A DNA stretch of 46,612 bases from Planctomycetota bacterium (GTDB lineage Bacteria > Planctomycetota > Brocadiia > JAADGH01). The stretch is taken from the NCBI GenBank assembly GCA_013152475.1, contig JAADGH010000086.1, forward strand, positions 1 through 46,612, in the 5' to 3' direction. The notes under the pieces are model-generated. The model was not told where the DNA came from and did not search any database. It saw only the letters and a list, made by a program, of their open reading frames with translations. A program made the position numbers and the translations under genes. Below, piece after piece: positions 1 to 9,600 of the stretch (position 1 is the first letter of the stretch; the number at the start of each line of letters is the position of its first letter).

Positions 1-2
1 AG

Positions 3-2144
3 CAAATCCCGGATGTGAATACGCTCCGGGACGCGGGTGAGTTTTTTGCCGCCGGATACTTCGAAAAGCCCGACGCCTCCCCCATGATCCGGTGGTCGAG
101 GGCGGTGCGCCGGCGTTTCGAGAGCCGGACGCCCACGCCCTATGACGGCGGCCTGCTCTACCCCTGCGGGCGCAAGCTGCCCGCCCCACTGACGGAGAAC
201 CGTTACGTCCAGCCGTCGTACTCCTTCACGTGGCAGCTCAACGGGGAAGCGCTGGCCCAGGCCATCGAAAGCGCGGAAGACGAGGTGCAGCGCGAGACGC
301 TCCAGACACTCCGCGATGCGATGCGGGTGGAGACGGAGCGCGTCAATGTCACCCATACCCCGCACACCATCGGCGGCTGGGGCTACACCCACAGCATCCC
401 GAACTACGGCCGGGTGATCCGCGAGGGACTGGATGCCCACGCCCTGCGCATCGAGCGCGGACTCTCCGACGCAGAGGGGAATGGGCAGGACGGGCGGGAC
501 TTCTACGAGGGCCTGCGCGATGTCTTGAAGGGCGTTCGCGCCTGGCACACGAACCTGCTTGCGTATCTCCGGTCGTGGTCGTCGGAGGATGCCGAACCGT
601 GCCCGAACCGCGACCGGCTCGTCGAGGCGCTTGAGCGCGTCCCCTTCCAGCCAGCCCGGTCGTTCTTCGAGGCGATGGTGGCCTACAACTTCATCTACTA
701 TCTTGACGACTGCGACAATCCCGGCCGGATGGATCAGGAGCTTCAGCCCTTCTACGAGGGCGATGAGGCCATTAACCGAGAGGAAGCCGCTGCGCTGATC
801 GCCGCCTTTGCCGACAACGTCTGCGCCAACGGCGGGTGGAGCGCGGCCATCGGCGGGACGCAGCCCGACGGCCGGCCCGGCTACAACGATGTGACGCACA
901 TGATGATCGAGGCGGCCCACGGTCGATACCGCCCGAGCCTGGAGCTGCGCGTGCTGCCGGATATGCCGGACGACATATGGGACGCTGCCCTCGACGCGGT
1001 GGCCACCGGCTCCGGCAACCCGGCGTTCTACAACGAGGAGCTGTTTCTCAAAGGGCTGCTTGATACCGACCTCGGCCTGACCGAGGCGGACGCGACGTGG
1101 TGGAACGGCGGCGGCTGCACCGAGACCATGGTGCACGGCATGTCGAACGTCGGGTCCATCGAGGCGGGGATTCACCTGCCGTTGGTTTTTGAGAAGACCC
1201 TCCGCGACCGTCTTCCCAAGGCCACGTCCTTCGATGAGTTTGTGCGGGGATTCAAGGAGGATGTTGCGGCGACCATTGCCGAGATCGTGGACTGTGTCAA
1301 CCGGAACCAGGAGGCCAAGGCCCGATGGCGGCCCCAGCCCGTGCGCAGCCTGCTCATCGACGACTGCATCAAACGCGGCGTTGACTACACCGCCGGCGGG
1401 GCGCGCTACAACTGGAGCGTCGTCAACGTGGCGGGGCTGTCGAACATCACGGATTCGCTGTCCGCGATCCGCGAGGTGGTGTTTGACAAAAAAGAAAAAA
1501 CGCCGAGCGAGCTGATTAGCATCCTCAACAAAAATTTCGAGGGGGAAGAACCCTTCCGGCAGCGCCTGGGGCAGTGCCCCCGCTTCGGCAACGACCGGCC
1601 GGAAGTGGATGCGATCGCCGCGGACGTTGCCGAGTTCGTCTTCCGCGAGTTTCTGCGATACCGCCCCTGGCGCGGGGGGAAATTTCTGCCGTCGTGCATC
1701 ATGTTCGTTACGTATGCGCGGGCAGGTGCGGACATCGGGGCCATGCCCGACGGAAGGCGGGCGGGCGAGCCGCTGGGCGATTCCATCGGCCCCGTTCAGG
1801 GGCGGGACAAGTCGGGGCCGACGGCCATGTTCAAGAGCGTCACGCGATTGCCCCTGCACCTGGCGCTGGGCACGCCGATTCTGAATGCGCGGTTCACAAA
1901 GTCGTTGTTTCAAGACAAGGAGTGCCGCGCGCAGCTTCGGCGCCTGGTCGAGACCTACTTCGAGATGGGCGGGATGCAGTTGCAGATTTCCGTCGTTAGC
2001 AAGGAAGATATGCTGGCGGCGCAGAAAAACCCAGAGCAGTATCAGGACCTGATCGTCCGCATCGGCGGATTCAGCGCATATTTCACCACGCTGGAGCGCG
2101 CCCTGCAAGACAGTGTGATCGCGCGCACGGAACACGAGGTCTGA
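3..2144 (+). CDS. Glycyl radical enzyme (pyruvate formate-lyase superfamily), eliminase-type, 5'-partial
   Basis: Glycyl radical enzyme of unknown substrate; 709 residues counted from the GTG at 15, with the frame open to the window edge, so the true start is probably just upstream. The C-terminal radical loop reads RIGGFS, with the radical glycine at about residue 685. The active-site thiyl cysteine is in GGGCTETM, C368 followed by E370. Known family pattern: a single Cys-x-Glu is typical of glycyl radical eliminases and dehydratases (glycerol, propanediol or hydroxyproline dehydratase, choline lyase), whereas pyruvate formate-lyase has Cys-Cys. A GRMDQ motif is also present. The next gene is a second enzyme of the same superfamily 17 bp away, and both end in ARTEHE. 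No radical-SAM activase is visible; it may lie left of the window. The substrate cannot be assigned from sequence alone. Confidence 0.9.
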   Translation, partial: QIPDVNTLRDAGEFFAAGYFEKPDASPMIRWSRAVRRRFESRTPTPYDGGLLYPCGRKLPAPLTENRYVQPSYSFTWQLNGEALAQAIESAEDEVQRETLQTLRDAMRVETERVNVTHTPHTIGGWGYTHSIPNYGRVIREGLDAHALRIERGLSDAEGNGQDGRDFYEGLRDVLKGVRAWHTNLLAYLRSWSSEDAEPCPNRDRLVEALERVPFQPARSFFEAMVAYNFIYYLDDCDNPGRMDQELQPFYEGDEAINREEAAALIAAFADNVCANGGWSAAIGGTQPDGRPGYNDVTHMMIEAAHGRYRPSLELRVLPDMPDDIWDAALDAVATGSGNPAFYNEELFLKGLLDTDLGLTEADATWWNGGGCTETMVHGMSNVGSIEAGIHLPLVFEKTLRDRLPKATSFDEFVRGFKEDVAATIAEIVDCVNRNQEAKARWRPQPVRSLLIDDCIKRGVDYTAGGARYNWSVVNVAGLSNITDSLSAIREVVFDKKEKTPSELISILNKNFEGEEPFRQRLGQCPRFGNDRPEVDAIAADVAEFVFREFLRYRPWRGGKFLPSCIMFVTYARAGADIGAMPDGRRAGEPLGDSIGPVQGRDKSGPTAMFKSVTRLPLHLALGTPILNARFTKSLFQDKECRAQLRRLVETYFEMGGMQLQISVVSKEDMLAAQKNPEQYQDLIVRIGGFSAYFTTLERALQDSVIARTEHEV

Positions 2145-2161
2145 TTATCGAGACAAGACAA

Positions 2162-4339
2162 ATGGCGACAATCGTTGAGACGGGTATCCGAATTCCCACG
2201 ATGAGCGACGAGTTTTCCCTCGAACTGCCTCCGGAGATCATGGCGCTGAGAGACAAGGCCCTGGCGCGGCACCGGGAGGAGAAACCGGGCCTGCCCGAGA
2301 ACACCCTCGCCGACGCCCGTGCGTGGGCGGAGCACACGGAGGACGAGGATTGGCTCATCTGGCGCGCGCGGCGCACGGCCGAACGGCTGCGGAGCATGCC
2401 CGTCGAGCTCGAGCCGGGCGAGCGCATCGTCGGCAAGCCGCGACTGCGGCATGTGACACCGGAGGAAGGCCCCGAGCTTCGGAAGGCCCAGGAGACCCTC
2501 GCCTCGTGCCCTCCGTTCCCCGGGGGCGACGCCGGCCATTTCCACCCCGACTACGAGCCGTTTCTCGAGAAAGGCATCTGCGGGATCCTGGACGAAATTG
2601 ACTCCCGCAAAAACGCCGAAGGGACTACGGAGGAGCAGCGCACGTTCTACGAAGCCTGCCGCATCGCCATGGAGGGGATGTCCGCATTCGTGAAAAACAC
2701 AGCCGACGCCTGCGAGGCCATGGCGGGGGAGGATGCGGAGAACGCCGAACGCTGGCGCGAACTCGCCGCGATCTGTCGGAATGTGGCGACGGAGGCGCCG
2801 ACCACGTTCCACGAAGCGATACAGCTTATGTTCCTCACCGAGATTGCTCTCTGGTTCGGTGAGGACCACGGCCTTGCTTCGCCGGGACGCATGGACCAGA
2901 CGCTGCGCCGATTCTACGAGGCGGACAAGGCGGCGGGGCGGATCACTCCGCGCGAGGCGTTCGAGTTGATCTCCTGCCTGTTCATCCAGATGAATCGCAT
3001 CCTCTGGCCCGGGTCGGCTGTGGCCGTCATGGTCGGCGGGCTTGACGGCCAGGGGAAGGATATCACAAACGAATTGACCTACCTCTGCCTCGCCGCTCGG
3101 CTGGCGACGAAGCTGGTCTATCCGACGGTGGGTGTGGCGTGGCACGAAGGGACACCCGACGAACTGATGAATTTCTCCACCGAGATCCTCGCCACCGGTC
3201 TGGGCGACCCGGCGTTCTTCAACGACGAGGTGATCTCCGAGGGGTTGCGGGCCCATGGTGTGTCCGAGGAGGACAGCCACAACTTCATGAACTCGACCTG
3301 CGTGGAGATCAAGGTCGCGGGCCGGTCCAACATGTGGGTCACGCAGCCGTACTTCAACATGCCGAGGGCCCTGCTTGATGTAATGGCCGAGGTGGCGCAG
3401 GACAAACAGCCCGAGCCGCAGAGCCTGGGCGAGTTGCAGGAGCGCGTCCGCGAGAACCTGGCCGGTCAGATTCGCTTTCACGCAGAACGCCTGGACGGCG
3501 TGTGGAAGCAGCGCGAGAAGACGGGCGGCTTCCCCCTGGCGAGCTGCGTGGTTCAGGACTGTCTGGAGCGCGGCCGTGACTTCGATCGCGGCGGCGCGCG
3601 ATACAACTGGGTCGAGAACTCCTTCGTCGGCCTGGCGAATCTTGTGGACGGCCTAATTGCCGTGAATGAGTTGGTTTACGACAAGAAGGAGATGTCCATC
3701 GCGGATCTCTATGAGATTCTCCAGAAGGATTTCGAAGGGCATGAGGACCTCCGCCAGCGGATCCTCAACACACTCCCGAAGTACGGCAATGACGATGACG
3801 CGGCCGATGAGTTGGCGAAGAAGTGGGCGGAGTTCGCGATCGACACGACCGAGTCGCACACGGTCGGCCTGCACTGCTACATGCCCGGCTTCTTCTGCTG
3901 GGTTGTGCACGAGCGGTTCGGTTCCGAGACCGGTGCGACCCCCGATGGCCGCCACGCCGGCTGGCCTCTCGCCGATGGCGCGGGCGGCGCGCAGGGACGG
4001 GAAAAGAAAGGACCGACGGCGTCGGTGAAGTCCACGACGAAATGGTCCCACTGCGAAGTGCTCGGCGGCCTGGTGCACAACGCGAAGTTCGCCAAGGGAA
4101 TGCTCAAGAAGGAGGAAGACCGCCAGGCCTTGCGCCATGTGATCGAGACCTACCTGAAGCGTGGCGGCTTCGAGATACAGATCAACGTCGTTGGCAAGGA
4201 GGATCTGCTCGACGCGCAAGAGCACCCGGAGCAGTATCCCGACTTGCTGGTGCGTGTGGCCGGGTACTCCGACTACTTCATCCACCTGAACAAGAACATG
4301 CAGGACGAGGTCATCGCCCGGACGGAACATGAATTGTAG
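2162..4339 (+). CDS. Second glycyl radical enzyme, eliminase-type
   Basis: A 725-residue glycyl radical enzyme. The N-terminal half carries the family motif GHFHPDYEPFL and then GRMDQ. The thiyl cysteine sits in NSTCVEIK (C380, E382), and the radical loop RVAGYSDYF has its glycine at about residue 701. These are the three hallmarks of a working enzyme. Like its neighbour it has Cys-x-Glu, not Cys-Cys, so a dehydratase, lyase or decarboxylase is more likely than a pyruvate formate-lyase. It is only distantly similar to the upstream copy, so the pair are paralogues or possibly two subunits, not a recent duplication. The ATG at 2162 was used; an alternative ATG at 2201 would remove 13 residues, and neither has a clear Shine-Dalgarno. 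The oxidoreductase genes that follow suggest a sugar-acid or polyol substrate (inference). Confidence 0.92.
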   Translation: MATIVETGIRIPTMSDEFSLELPPEIMALRDKALARHREEKPGLPENTLADARAWAEHTEDEDWLIWRARRTAERLRSMPVELEPGERIVGKPRLRHVTPEEGPELRKAQETLASCPPFPGGDAGHFHPDYEPFLEKGICGILDEIDSRKNAEGTTEEQRTFYEACRIAMEGMSAFVKNTADACEAMAGEDAENAERWRELAAICRNVATEAPTTFHEAIQLMFLTEIALWFGEDHGLASPGRMDQTLRRFYEADKAAGRITPREAFELISCLFIQMNRILWPGSAVAVMVGGLDGQGKDITNELTYLCLAARLATKLVYPTVGVAWHEGTPDELMNFSTEILATGLGDPAFFNDEVISEGLRAHGVSEEDSHNFMNSTCVEIKVAGRSNMWVTQPYFNMPRALLDVMAEVAQDKQPEPQSLGELQERVRENLAGQIRFHAERLDGVWKQREKTGGFPLASCVVQDCLERGRDFDRGGARYNWVENSFVGLANLVDGLIAVNELVYDKKEMSIADLYEILQKDFEGHEDLRQRILNTLPKYGNDDDAADELAKKWAEFAIDTTESHTVGLHCYMPGFFCWVVHERFGSETGATPDGRHAGWPLADGAGGAQGREKKGPTASVKSTTKWSHCEVLGGLVHNAKFAKGMLKKEEDRQALRHVIETYLKRGGFEIQINVVGKEDLLDAQEHPEQYPDLLVRVAGYSDYFIHLNKNMQDEVIARTEHEL

Positions 4340-4359
4340 ATACGACGGGAAGTCAAGCC

Positions 4360-5217
4360 ATGCCAGAGAAAGCAGACCGAAAACGCATTCTTCTGACGGG
4401 CGGCAGCGGCCTCGTGGGCCGGACGCTCGCGCCGATGCTGTCGGGTCAGCATGAGGTAACCCACTTCGAGATGAAGGATCCCGGGGATGGTCTTCCATTC
4501 ATCGGAGGTGACCTGCGCGACTCGGCGGCCGTGGCCGAGGCGTGCCAGGGCAAGGACACCGTGATCCACATCGCGGCCCTGCACGGCAAGGCGTGGAAGG
4601 AGGCCGGCGATGATATTGGCTTCGAGGCAAACGTCATTGGCACGAAGAACATCCTCGAAGGTGCGGCGAAGGCGGGGGTGAAGCGGGTCGTCTTCACATC
4701 CTCCATCTGGGCGACGGGACATGGGAGCAACCCGCCCTACCTGCCCATCGACGAGGACCTGCCCCGCGAACCCGCCGAGCTCTACGGCCTGACAAAGACT
4801 CTCGGCGAGCAGATGTGCCGCTACACCACGAGCAAGCATGGCCTCAGTACGATCGCCCTTCGCCCCGGCGGCATCCGCCCGGCGGAGGAATATGGGCCCA
4901 ACGAGGTGGGTTACCTGGCGGGATCCGTGAACGTGTGCGATGTGGCCCAGGCGCATGTGCTGGCGCTGAACGCGCCGGATGACATGCGACATGAGGCCTT
5001 CATCATCACGGCCGACTCGCCGCTGTGCAAGGTCGATCCGGAGGAGTTCAAAGCGAATCCGGCCGAGGCCCTGGACAAGGTCGTCTCCGGCGCGGCAAAG
5101 CTGGCCGCCGAGGGGAAGCTCAAGCTCTCGCCCGGCATGGAGTGGTACACCGTGGCCAAGGCGAAGAAGCTGCTTGGCTATGACCCGCAATACAATTTCA
5201 CGATTGCGAACACATAG
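4360..5217 (+). CDS. NAD-dependent epimerase/dehydratase family protein, uronate dehydrogenase-like
   Basis: A 285-residue extended SDR. The dinucleotide-binding motif TGGSGLVG lies at residues 13-20 and the catalytic YxxxK is Y142/K146 in YGLTKTLGE. The short length, the SSIWATG segment before the catalytic Tyr and the LRPGGI stretch resemble uronate dehydrogenases, which oxidise hexuronates to aldarolactones with NAD. Other sugar dehydrogenases or epimerases of the same fold cannot be excluded. It starts 20 bp after the second glycyl radical enzyme, on the same strand, so co-transcription is likely. This would supply or consume NADH next to a radical dehydration step. It is followed by a cluster of palindromes that could attenuate transcription. 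Confidence 0.85.
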   Translation: MPEKADRKRILLTGGSGLVGRTLAPMLSGQHEVTHFEMKDPGDGLPFIGGDLRDSAAVAEACQGKDTVIHIAALHGKAWKEAGDDIGFEANVIGTKNILEGAAKAGVKRVVFTSSIWATGHGSNPPYLPIDEDLPREPAELYGLTKTLGEQMCRYTTSKHGLSTIALRPGGIRPAEEYGPNEVGYLAGSVNVCDVAQAHVLALNAPDDMRHEAFIITADSPLCKVDPEEFKANPAEALDKVVSGAAKLAAEGKLKLSPGMEWYTVAKAKKLLGYDPQYNFTIANT

Positions 5218-5219
5218 GG

Positions 5220-5317
5220 TGGGCCATCGGCCCAACGCTCTCAATGTAGAAGAGCCTTCCAGGCTCTTCGGGAAGCGGCAAGATGCCGCTTCTACATTTT
5301 GGCGGGCGTCGCCCGCC
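5220..5317. repeat. Cluster of four consecutive palindromes between two genes
   Basis: The 125-bp gap after the epimerase contains four back-to-back inverted repeats. These are TGGGCC-ATC-GGCCCA at 5220-5234, the two hairpins of the 50-bp REP-like unit at 5246-5295, and GGCGGGC-GTC-GCCCGCC at 5301-5317. None is followed by a T-run, so they look like repetitive extragenic palindromes more than an intrinsic terminator. They may still stabilise or attenuate the upstream mRNA. The outer pieces have no second copy that I can see in this window. Confidence 0.7.
5246..5295 (+). repeat. REP-like 50-bp double-hairpin element, copy A
   Basis: This 50-bp unit begins with GTAGAAG and ends with its complement CTTCTAC. 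Inside are two hairpins: AAGAGCC/GGCTCTT and AAGCGGC-AAGAT-GCCGCTT. A second copy, inverted and matching at 45 of 50 positions, lies at 39011-39060. The differences preserve the pairing (see findings), so this is a dispersed structured repeat and not chance palindromy. Confidence 0.85.
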
Positions 5318-5342
5318 CTACCGTTGAGAAAGGAACTGGACC

Positions 5343-6074
5343 ATGCATTTGGATGGAAAGAAGGCGCTCGTCACCGGGGCCAGTCGCGGCATCGGAAGGG
5401 CCATCGCTCTGGCCTTCGCCGATGAGGGCGCGGACGTGGCTATCACGGCGCGGAAGGTCGAGTCGCTCGGTGAAACAGCCGACGAGATCAAGGCGAAGGG
5501 GCGGAAGGCCTACCCCATAGCGTGGGATGTGCTCGACATCCCGAAAGTGGATGAGCGCCTGGCCGAGGTGAAGGAGAACCTCGGCGGACTCGACATCGTG
5601 GTCAACAATGCCGGCGTCAACAAACTCCCGAAGGACCACCCCAACCCCACGCCCGAGGCGGAATGGGACTATGTGATGGACATCAACCTGAAAGCCGTCT
5701 ACTTCATCTGCAAGGGCGTGGCAAAGCTGATGGAGGAACAGAAAAGCGGCGTGATCATCAACATCGCTTCGGATGCCGGCCTCCGCAATGCGCCACATCC
5801 CTACGGCATTTCGAAGTGGGGGGTGGTCGGCTTCACGGAGGGACTGGCCAAGCAGATGGCCCCGCATGGTGTCCGCGTCAACGCCATCGCCCCAGGCCCC
5901 GTAGCCACGGACATGATGGGCTGGCATCCGGGCAAGCCGCTGGACGCGCCCAACCTGCCTCTGAAGCGGTACTCCCTGCCGGAGGAGATCGCCGGCGTGG
6001 CGGTCTTTTTGGCCTCGGAGAATTCGACGGCTGTGGTCGGCGACGCGATCCTCATCAACAGCAACAATACGTAG
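5343..6074 (+). CDS. SDR family oxidoreductase (3-ketoacyl reductase/gluconate dehydrogenase-like)
   Basis: A classical short-chain dehydrogenase of 243 residues. It has the cofactor motif TGASRGIG (residues 11-18), the NNAG structural motif, the catalytic serine near residue 143 in INIAS, and YGISK giving Y154/K158. The ATG is preceded by a GAGAAAGGA Shine-Dalgarno. The family includes gluconate 5-dehydrogenase, KduD and FabG. No FabG-type neighbours are present, and its position behind two glycyl radical enzymes and a uronate-dehydrogenase-like gene favours a carbohydrate substrate (inference). It is separated from the preceding gene by 125 bp containing several palindromes, so it may be expressed at a different level. 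Nothing suggests membrane anchoring or export; it is predicted cytoplasmic. Confidence 0.9.
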   Translation: MHLDGKKALVTGASRGIGRAIALAFADEGADVAITARKVESLGETADEIKAKGRKAYPIAWDVLDIPKVDERLAEVKENLGGLDIVVNNAGVNKLPKDHPNPTPEAEWDYVMDINLKAVYFICKGVAKLMEEQKSGVIINIASDAGLRNAPHPYGISKWGVVGFTEGLAKQMAPHGVRVNAIAPGPVATDMMGWHPGKPLDAPNLPLKRYSLPEEIAGVAVFLASENSTAVVGDAILINSNNT

Positions 6075-6143
6075 AGCATGTGTTGTCTGGGGCGATTGAT
6101 CGGGGACTTCGGTGGGCGGCCGGGGGAGACCGGAAGGGGTGCG

Positions 6144-6596
6144 TCAGTCCACCGGCGGGATGATGCGGACGTCGATGCCGCTTTCCCTGAGGATCTCCTT
6201 GCTCAGATCGTCTGGGTAGTCGGAGGAGCAGACGATGTGGCAGACACCGGCGTTGACGGCCATCTTCGCGCAGAGCGAGCAGGGGAATGTGGTGGAGTAG
6301 AGCGTGGCGCCGTCAATCCTGATGCCATATCGCGCGCCCTGGAGCAGGGCATTCATCTCGGCATGAAGGCCCCGGCAGAGCTCGTGCCGCTCGCCGGAGG
6401 GGACGTTGTGTTCCTCGCGCAGGCAGCCGCGCGTCTCGCAATGCTCGATGCCCATCGGCACGCCGTTGTATCCAGTGGCAAGGATGCGCTTGTCGAGCAC
6501 AAGCACACACCCCACGTGCCGCCGCATGCAGGTGGAGCGCGTCGCCACCTCCTGCGCGATCTTCATGAAGTACTCGTCCCAGCTCGGTCTCGTCAT
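6144..6596 (-). CDS. Deoxycytidylate (dCMP) deaminase family protein
   Basis: A 150-residue zinc deaminase that converts dCMP to dUMP for dTTP synthesis. The zinc and catalytic signature is complete: HAE at residues 78-80 (the Glu is the proton shuttle) and PCSLC at 105-109. Extra Cys/His residues between them (EHCETRGC, HELC) fit the second zinc site of ComEB-type dCMP deaminases. I chose the ATG at 6596 because GAGGAGG lies just upstream; a longer frame to 6653 runs into the predicted promoter. The gene is transcribed from its own promoter (6625-6653), just downstream of the large hydrolase gene on the same strand. The product is cytoplasmic. Confidence 0.92.
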   Translation of the reverse strand: MTRPSWDEYFMKIAQEVATRSTCMRRHVGCVLVLDKRILATGYNGVPMGIEHCETRGCLREEHNVPSGERHELCRGLHAEMNALLQGARYGIRIDGATLYSTTFPCSLCAKMAVNAGVCHIVCSSDYPDDLSKEILRESGIDVRIIPPVD

Positions 6597-6624
6597 GATC
6601 CTCCTCGATGGAAAAGGTCGGGGA

Positions 6625-6653
6625 ATCCTACCGAGATTGCGCAGCGTTGTCAA
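6625..6653 (-). promoter_or_regulatory. Sigma-70-type promoter for the dCMP deaminase gene
   Basis: On the minus strand TTGACA is followed by a 17-bp spacer and TAGGAT, ending about 28 bp before the start codon at 6596. The -35 is a perfect match and the -10 matches four of six positions. Confidence 0.6.
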
Positions 6654-6659
6654 CCCCGA

Positions 6660-9600
6660 CTATTCCATCACCACCTCGCACCACGGGCTCTTGAAGTCCT
6701 TCGTATTCACGAATAGCACTCCGCCCTCGAACCGCGCCGGCACCGGCCCTCGCCGCTTGCCGGTTTCGTCCAGCGGGTAGAGCGTCGCGGGCCCGATGGT
6801 TTTGATGCGCAGGTCGCAGTCCACAGGCTCCACGATCACCGGCAGTTTTCCGCGTTCGGGAACGGCGCTGTGATTCTTGGCGAACGCCTGCCCCGTGTTC
6901 TCCGCGCGGGCGACAACCGTCAGGAGAAGCCGCTTCGATTGCTCGATGGGCTTGCCGTCGTATGACGTGACCATCACCGCGGCGAAGGGCGTCTTGCATT
7001 CGATGGTGGCGCCGGCCAGATCGATCTTCCCGGCCTGGCCGAGGAAGCCGATGGCGGCCTTCGTGCGTGGTGTCGCGATCGTGAAGACTTGCCGCCCGCT
7101 GTCCATGCACAGTTCGCCCGTGTCGCTGACGTGCCTCTTGTCCATGTCTGTGAACCGGGACAGTCCCCGTTTCTTCGCAACCTCCGCGAAGACGGCCTGA
7201 TCCCATATCGGCTGGGCATTGTCATCGTAAGCCTTGTCCAAATAGACGTTTCGGACTTTTGAAATATAGGTGAGATGCCGGAAGGGAGAGAACTTCACCT
7301 CCCTATGCGAGGGCCGCGAGGCAAAGATATCCGACTCCGTGTAAGCCACGTTTATCGTGTTTTTCGCCACGGAAACGTCGTTGCGATGGAACATCAGCGC
7401 CGCCGCCGGGAACTCCCCCCAGCGCACCGGGTCGGACCGGTTTCCGAACATCTGGATCGTCTGGCTGCCGCGTCCGTAGGCGAAAAAGAGAAGGCCGTCC
7501 CAGTCCTGCAGACAGGCATACGCCGCCATCATGGGCAGGCACTCGGCGCGGTATTCGATGGGCCAGGGCCAGTTGAACTCGGGCGAGATCATGGGCTTGC
7601 CGGCAACCGTGCTCGATGCGATGTTGGTCATGGGGTTCGATGTCCGCGGGATGTCTGACCGGAGCACCGCCTTGTTGCGGAACGTGAAGAACGGCTTGGC
7701 ATGGACATTCGGGTGGCACCAGTAGTTGTTCCGCGACATGAAGTCGTTGACCGCATCGGCGTAGGTGCTCGCCGGGCAGAAGGTCTGGTTCGTGCCGGTG
7801 ATGGGGACCTTGATGCCGATCTTCTTCAGGTGCGCACGCATCTCCCCGTAGTAGCGTCGTTCGAGATCGAAGAAAAATCGCTTCATTGCGCTGACGCGCA
7901 CGGGGCTTCGCTCGCCCACGTAGGGGGCTTCATCGGGGGCCTCGTAAAGGTATTTCATCGGGAGAACGACCGTCGAGCGCGCGGGGTCCTCGTCCGGCAG
8001 GAGGGCGCACTCGCCCTTGGCGTTGGTCCAGGCCTTCGCCAGGGCCTCGCGGTCGCCATACTTCTCGACCAGCCACTTGTTCCAGCGCTGCTTCAGCTCC
8101 TCGACATAGCAGGGCAAGGTGAGCTTCGTGTTGCGGAAGTAGAAGACGGAGTTCTCGTTCGTGGTCTCCACGACGGCAACGGCGGGGTCGTCGATGTATT
8201 TCAGTTTTGTGTAGGGGTTATAGTGGGTGAAGAACTTCGTGGCGAACTCCTTCTGCAGCTCGATGAGCCGGTCGTTGAAGATCGTCGCCCCCTTGATGCC
8301 GTTCTTCCAGCCGTGCACGAACTTCGATGCATCTTTCACGTCGTCACCGTCCTGGAACATCCGGTAGTCGAGCATGTCGAAGTAGACATAGATGCCGCGC
8401 TTTTTCAGTTGCGCGAAGAGATAGTCGAGCCGGTCGAACTGGTCGGCGAGGAAATGCTGGCTGTCACCCCTCGAGTAGTCGATAAACTTCCCCCACTTGC
8501 CGTCGATGGCATGGATACGCAGCAGGTTCACGCCGTACTTCGCCAGCCGGGCCGCCAGCTTCTCGGCGTCTTCCTTTTCCATGAAGCACCGATACCCGCC
8601 GATGTTCGTCCCGAAGAAGCGGCCTCGCGTCCCGTCTGCGAAGTAGAAGTGCCCGTCATCGCGCACAGCCAGGAAGCCGTGTTTCCCCGCCGGCGCGTCG
8701 AGGAACCGCGTCAGGTCGATCGAATCCAGGTTCGTATCGTCGAGGGGGAAGGTGAATTCATACCAGCCCGATGTATCCGTAAACTCATACCGGACAGGCA
8801 GATCCGTCAACACACCCGGCCCGTCAGCCGTCGTGATGGCGACGAGAATCGGCACGGCCTTTCCGGCCGAGACGAAACGGATCTCCTTGATCTTCTGCGC
8901 CGGTTTCGGGTTCGGCACGGGGAAGATGGTCAGACCGACGGAGTTGGACTCGGCGTTACTCCCTTCCCAGCCGACGGCCGATTCCTTCGTGTCGCGGCAG
9001 TCCCACCAGTCGCTCACCTCCCGGCCCTTCCGCACGGGAACCTTTGCCGTCGAGCCGTCGTCATAGACGAATTCGTAGTCGGCGACCTTCGCTCCTTTTC
9101 GTCCCCATGCGCAGCAGTGGAGGAAATAGATCGTTTCGCATTTGCGATTGATAGGAATCGCTGCCGACTCGGGGAAGCTCTCCCTCCCCTTGCCCTTCAG
9201 GACAATGCACGAGCGCTCGTTGGTTCGCATGGGGTCGATGATGCGGAAGGGAATTCCGCGCAGGTTCACCTCACCCACCGCGATGTTCCGCATATCGTTC
9301 TTGCCCTGATCCGTCCACCCACCCTTGCCGTCGCCGGCTGCGTCATCGGCAAAGCCCGTGTTGCACGCGCCGGATATATCCACGAACTCGAAATTTCGCG
9401 GGAATGAATCGCCCTTGGCCATGTGGACGTCGTCGAACCAGACGGTTCCCTTGCTGTCGCCGAGACAGAGAAAAATGGTCCCCCACTTCGCCCCCGCCGG
9501 CGCCTTGCCCGAGACGCTGACCCGCTTCCAGTCCGTCGTTCCGGATAGGTGCTCGGTGTAGTCCTCCTTCAGCCACTTCTGGTCGGCGAACCAGGCGATA

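Noticed and set aside
2042..3481. 479-codon minus-strand frame opposite the second glycyl radical enzyme
   Set aside because: Antisense shadow of a gene with all catalytic motifs.
3..4339. Calling the two glycyl radical enzymes pyruvate formate-lyases
   Set aside because: Both have a single cysteine followed by x-Glu, whereas pyruvate formate-lyase needs adjacent cysteines.
7701..9407. 568-codon plus-strand frame opposite the GH-A-like hydrolase
   Set aside because: Shadow frame; the minus-strand protein has signal peptide and catalytic motifs.
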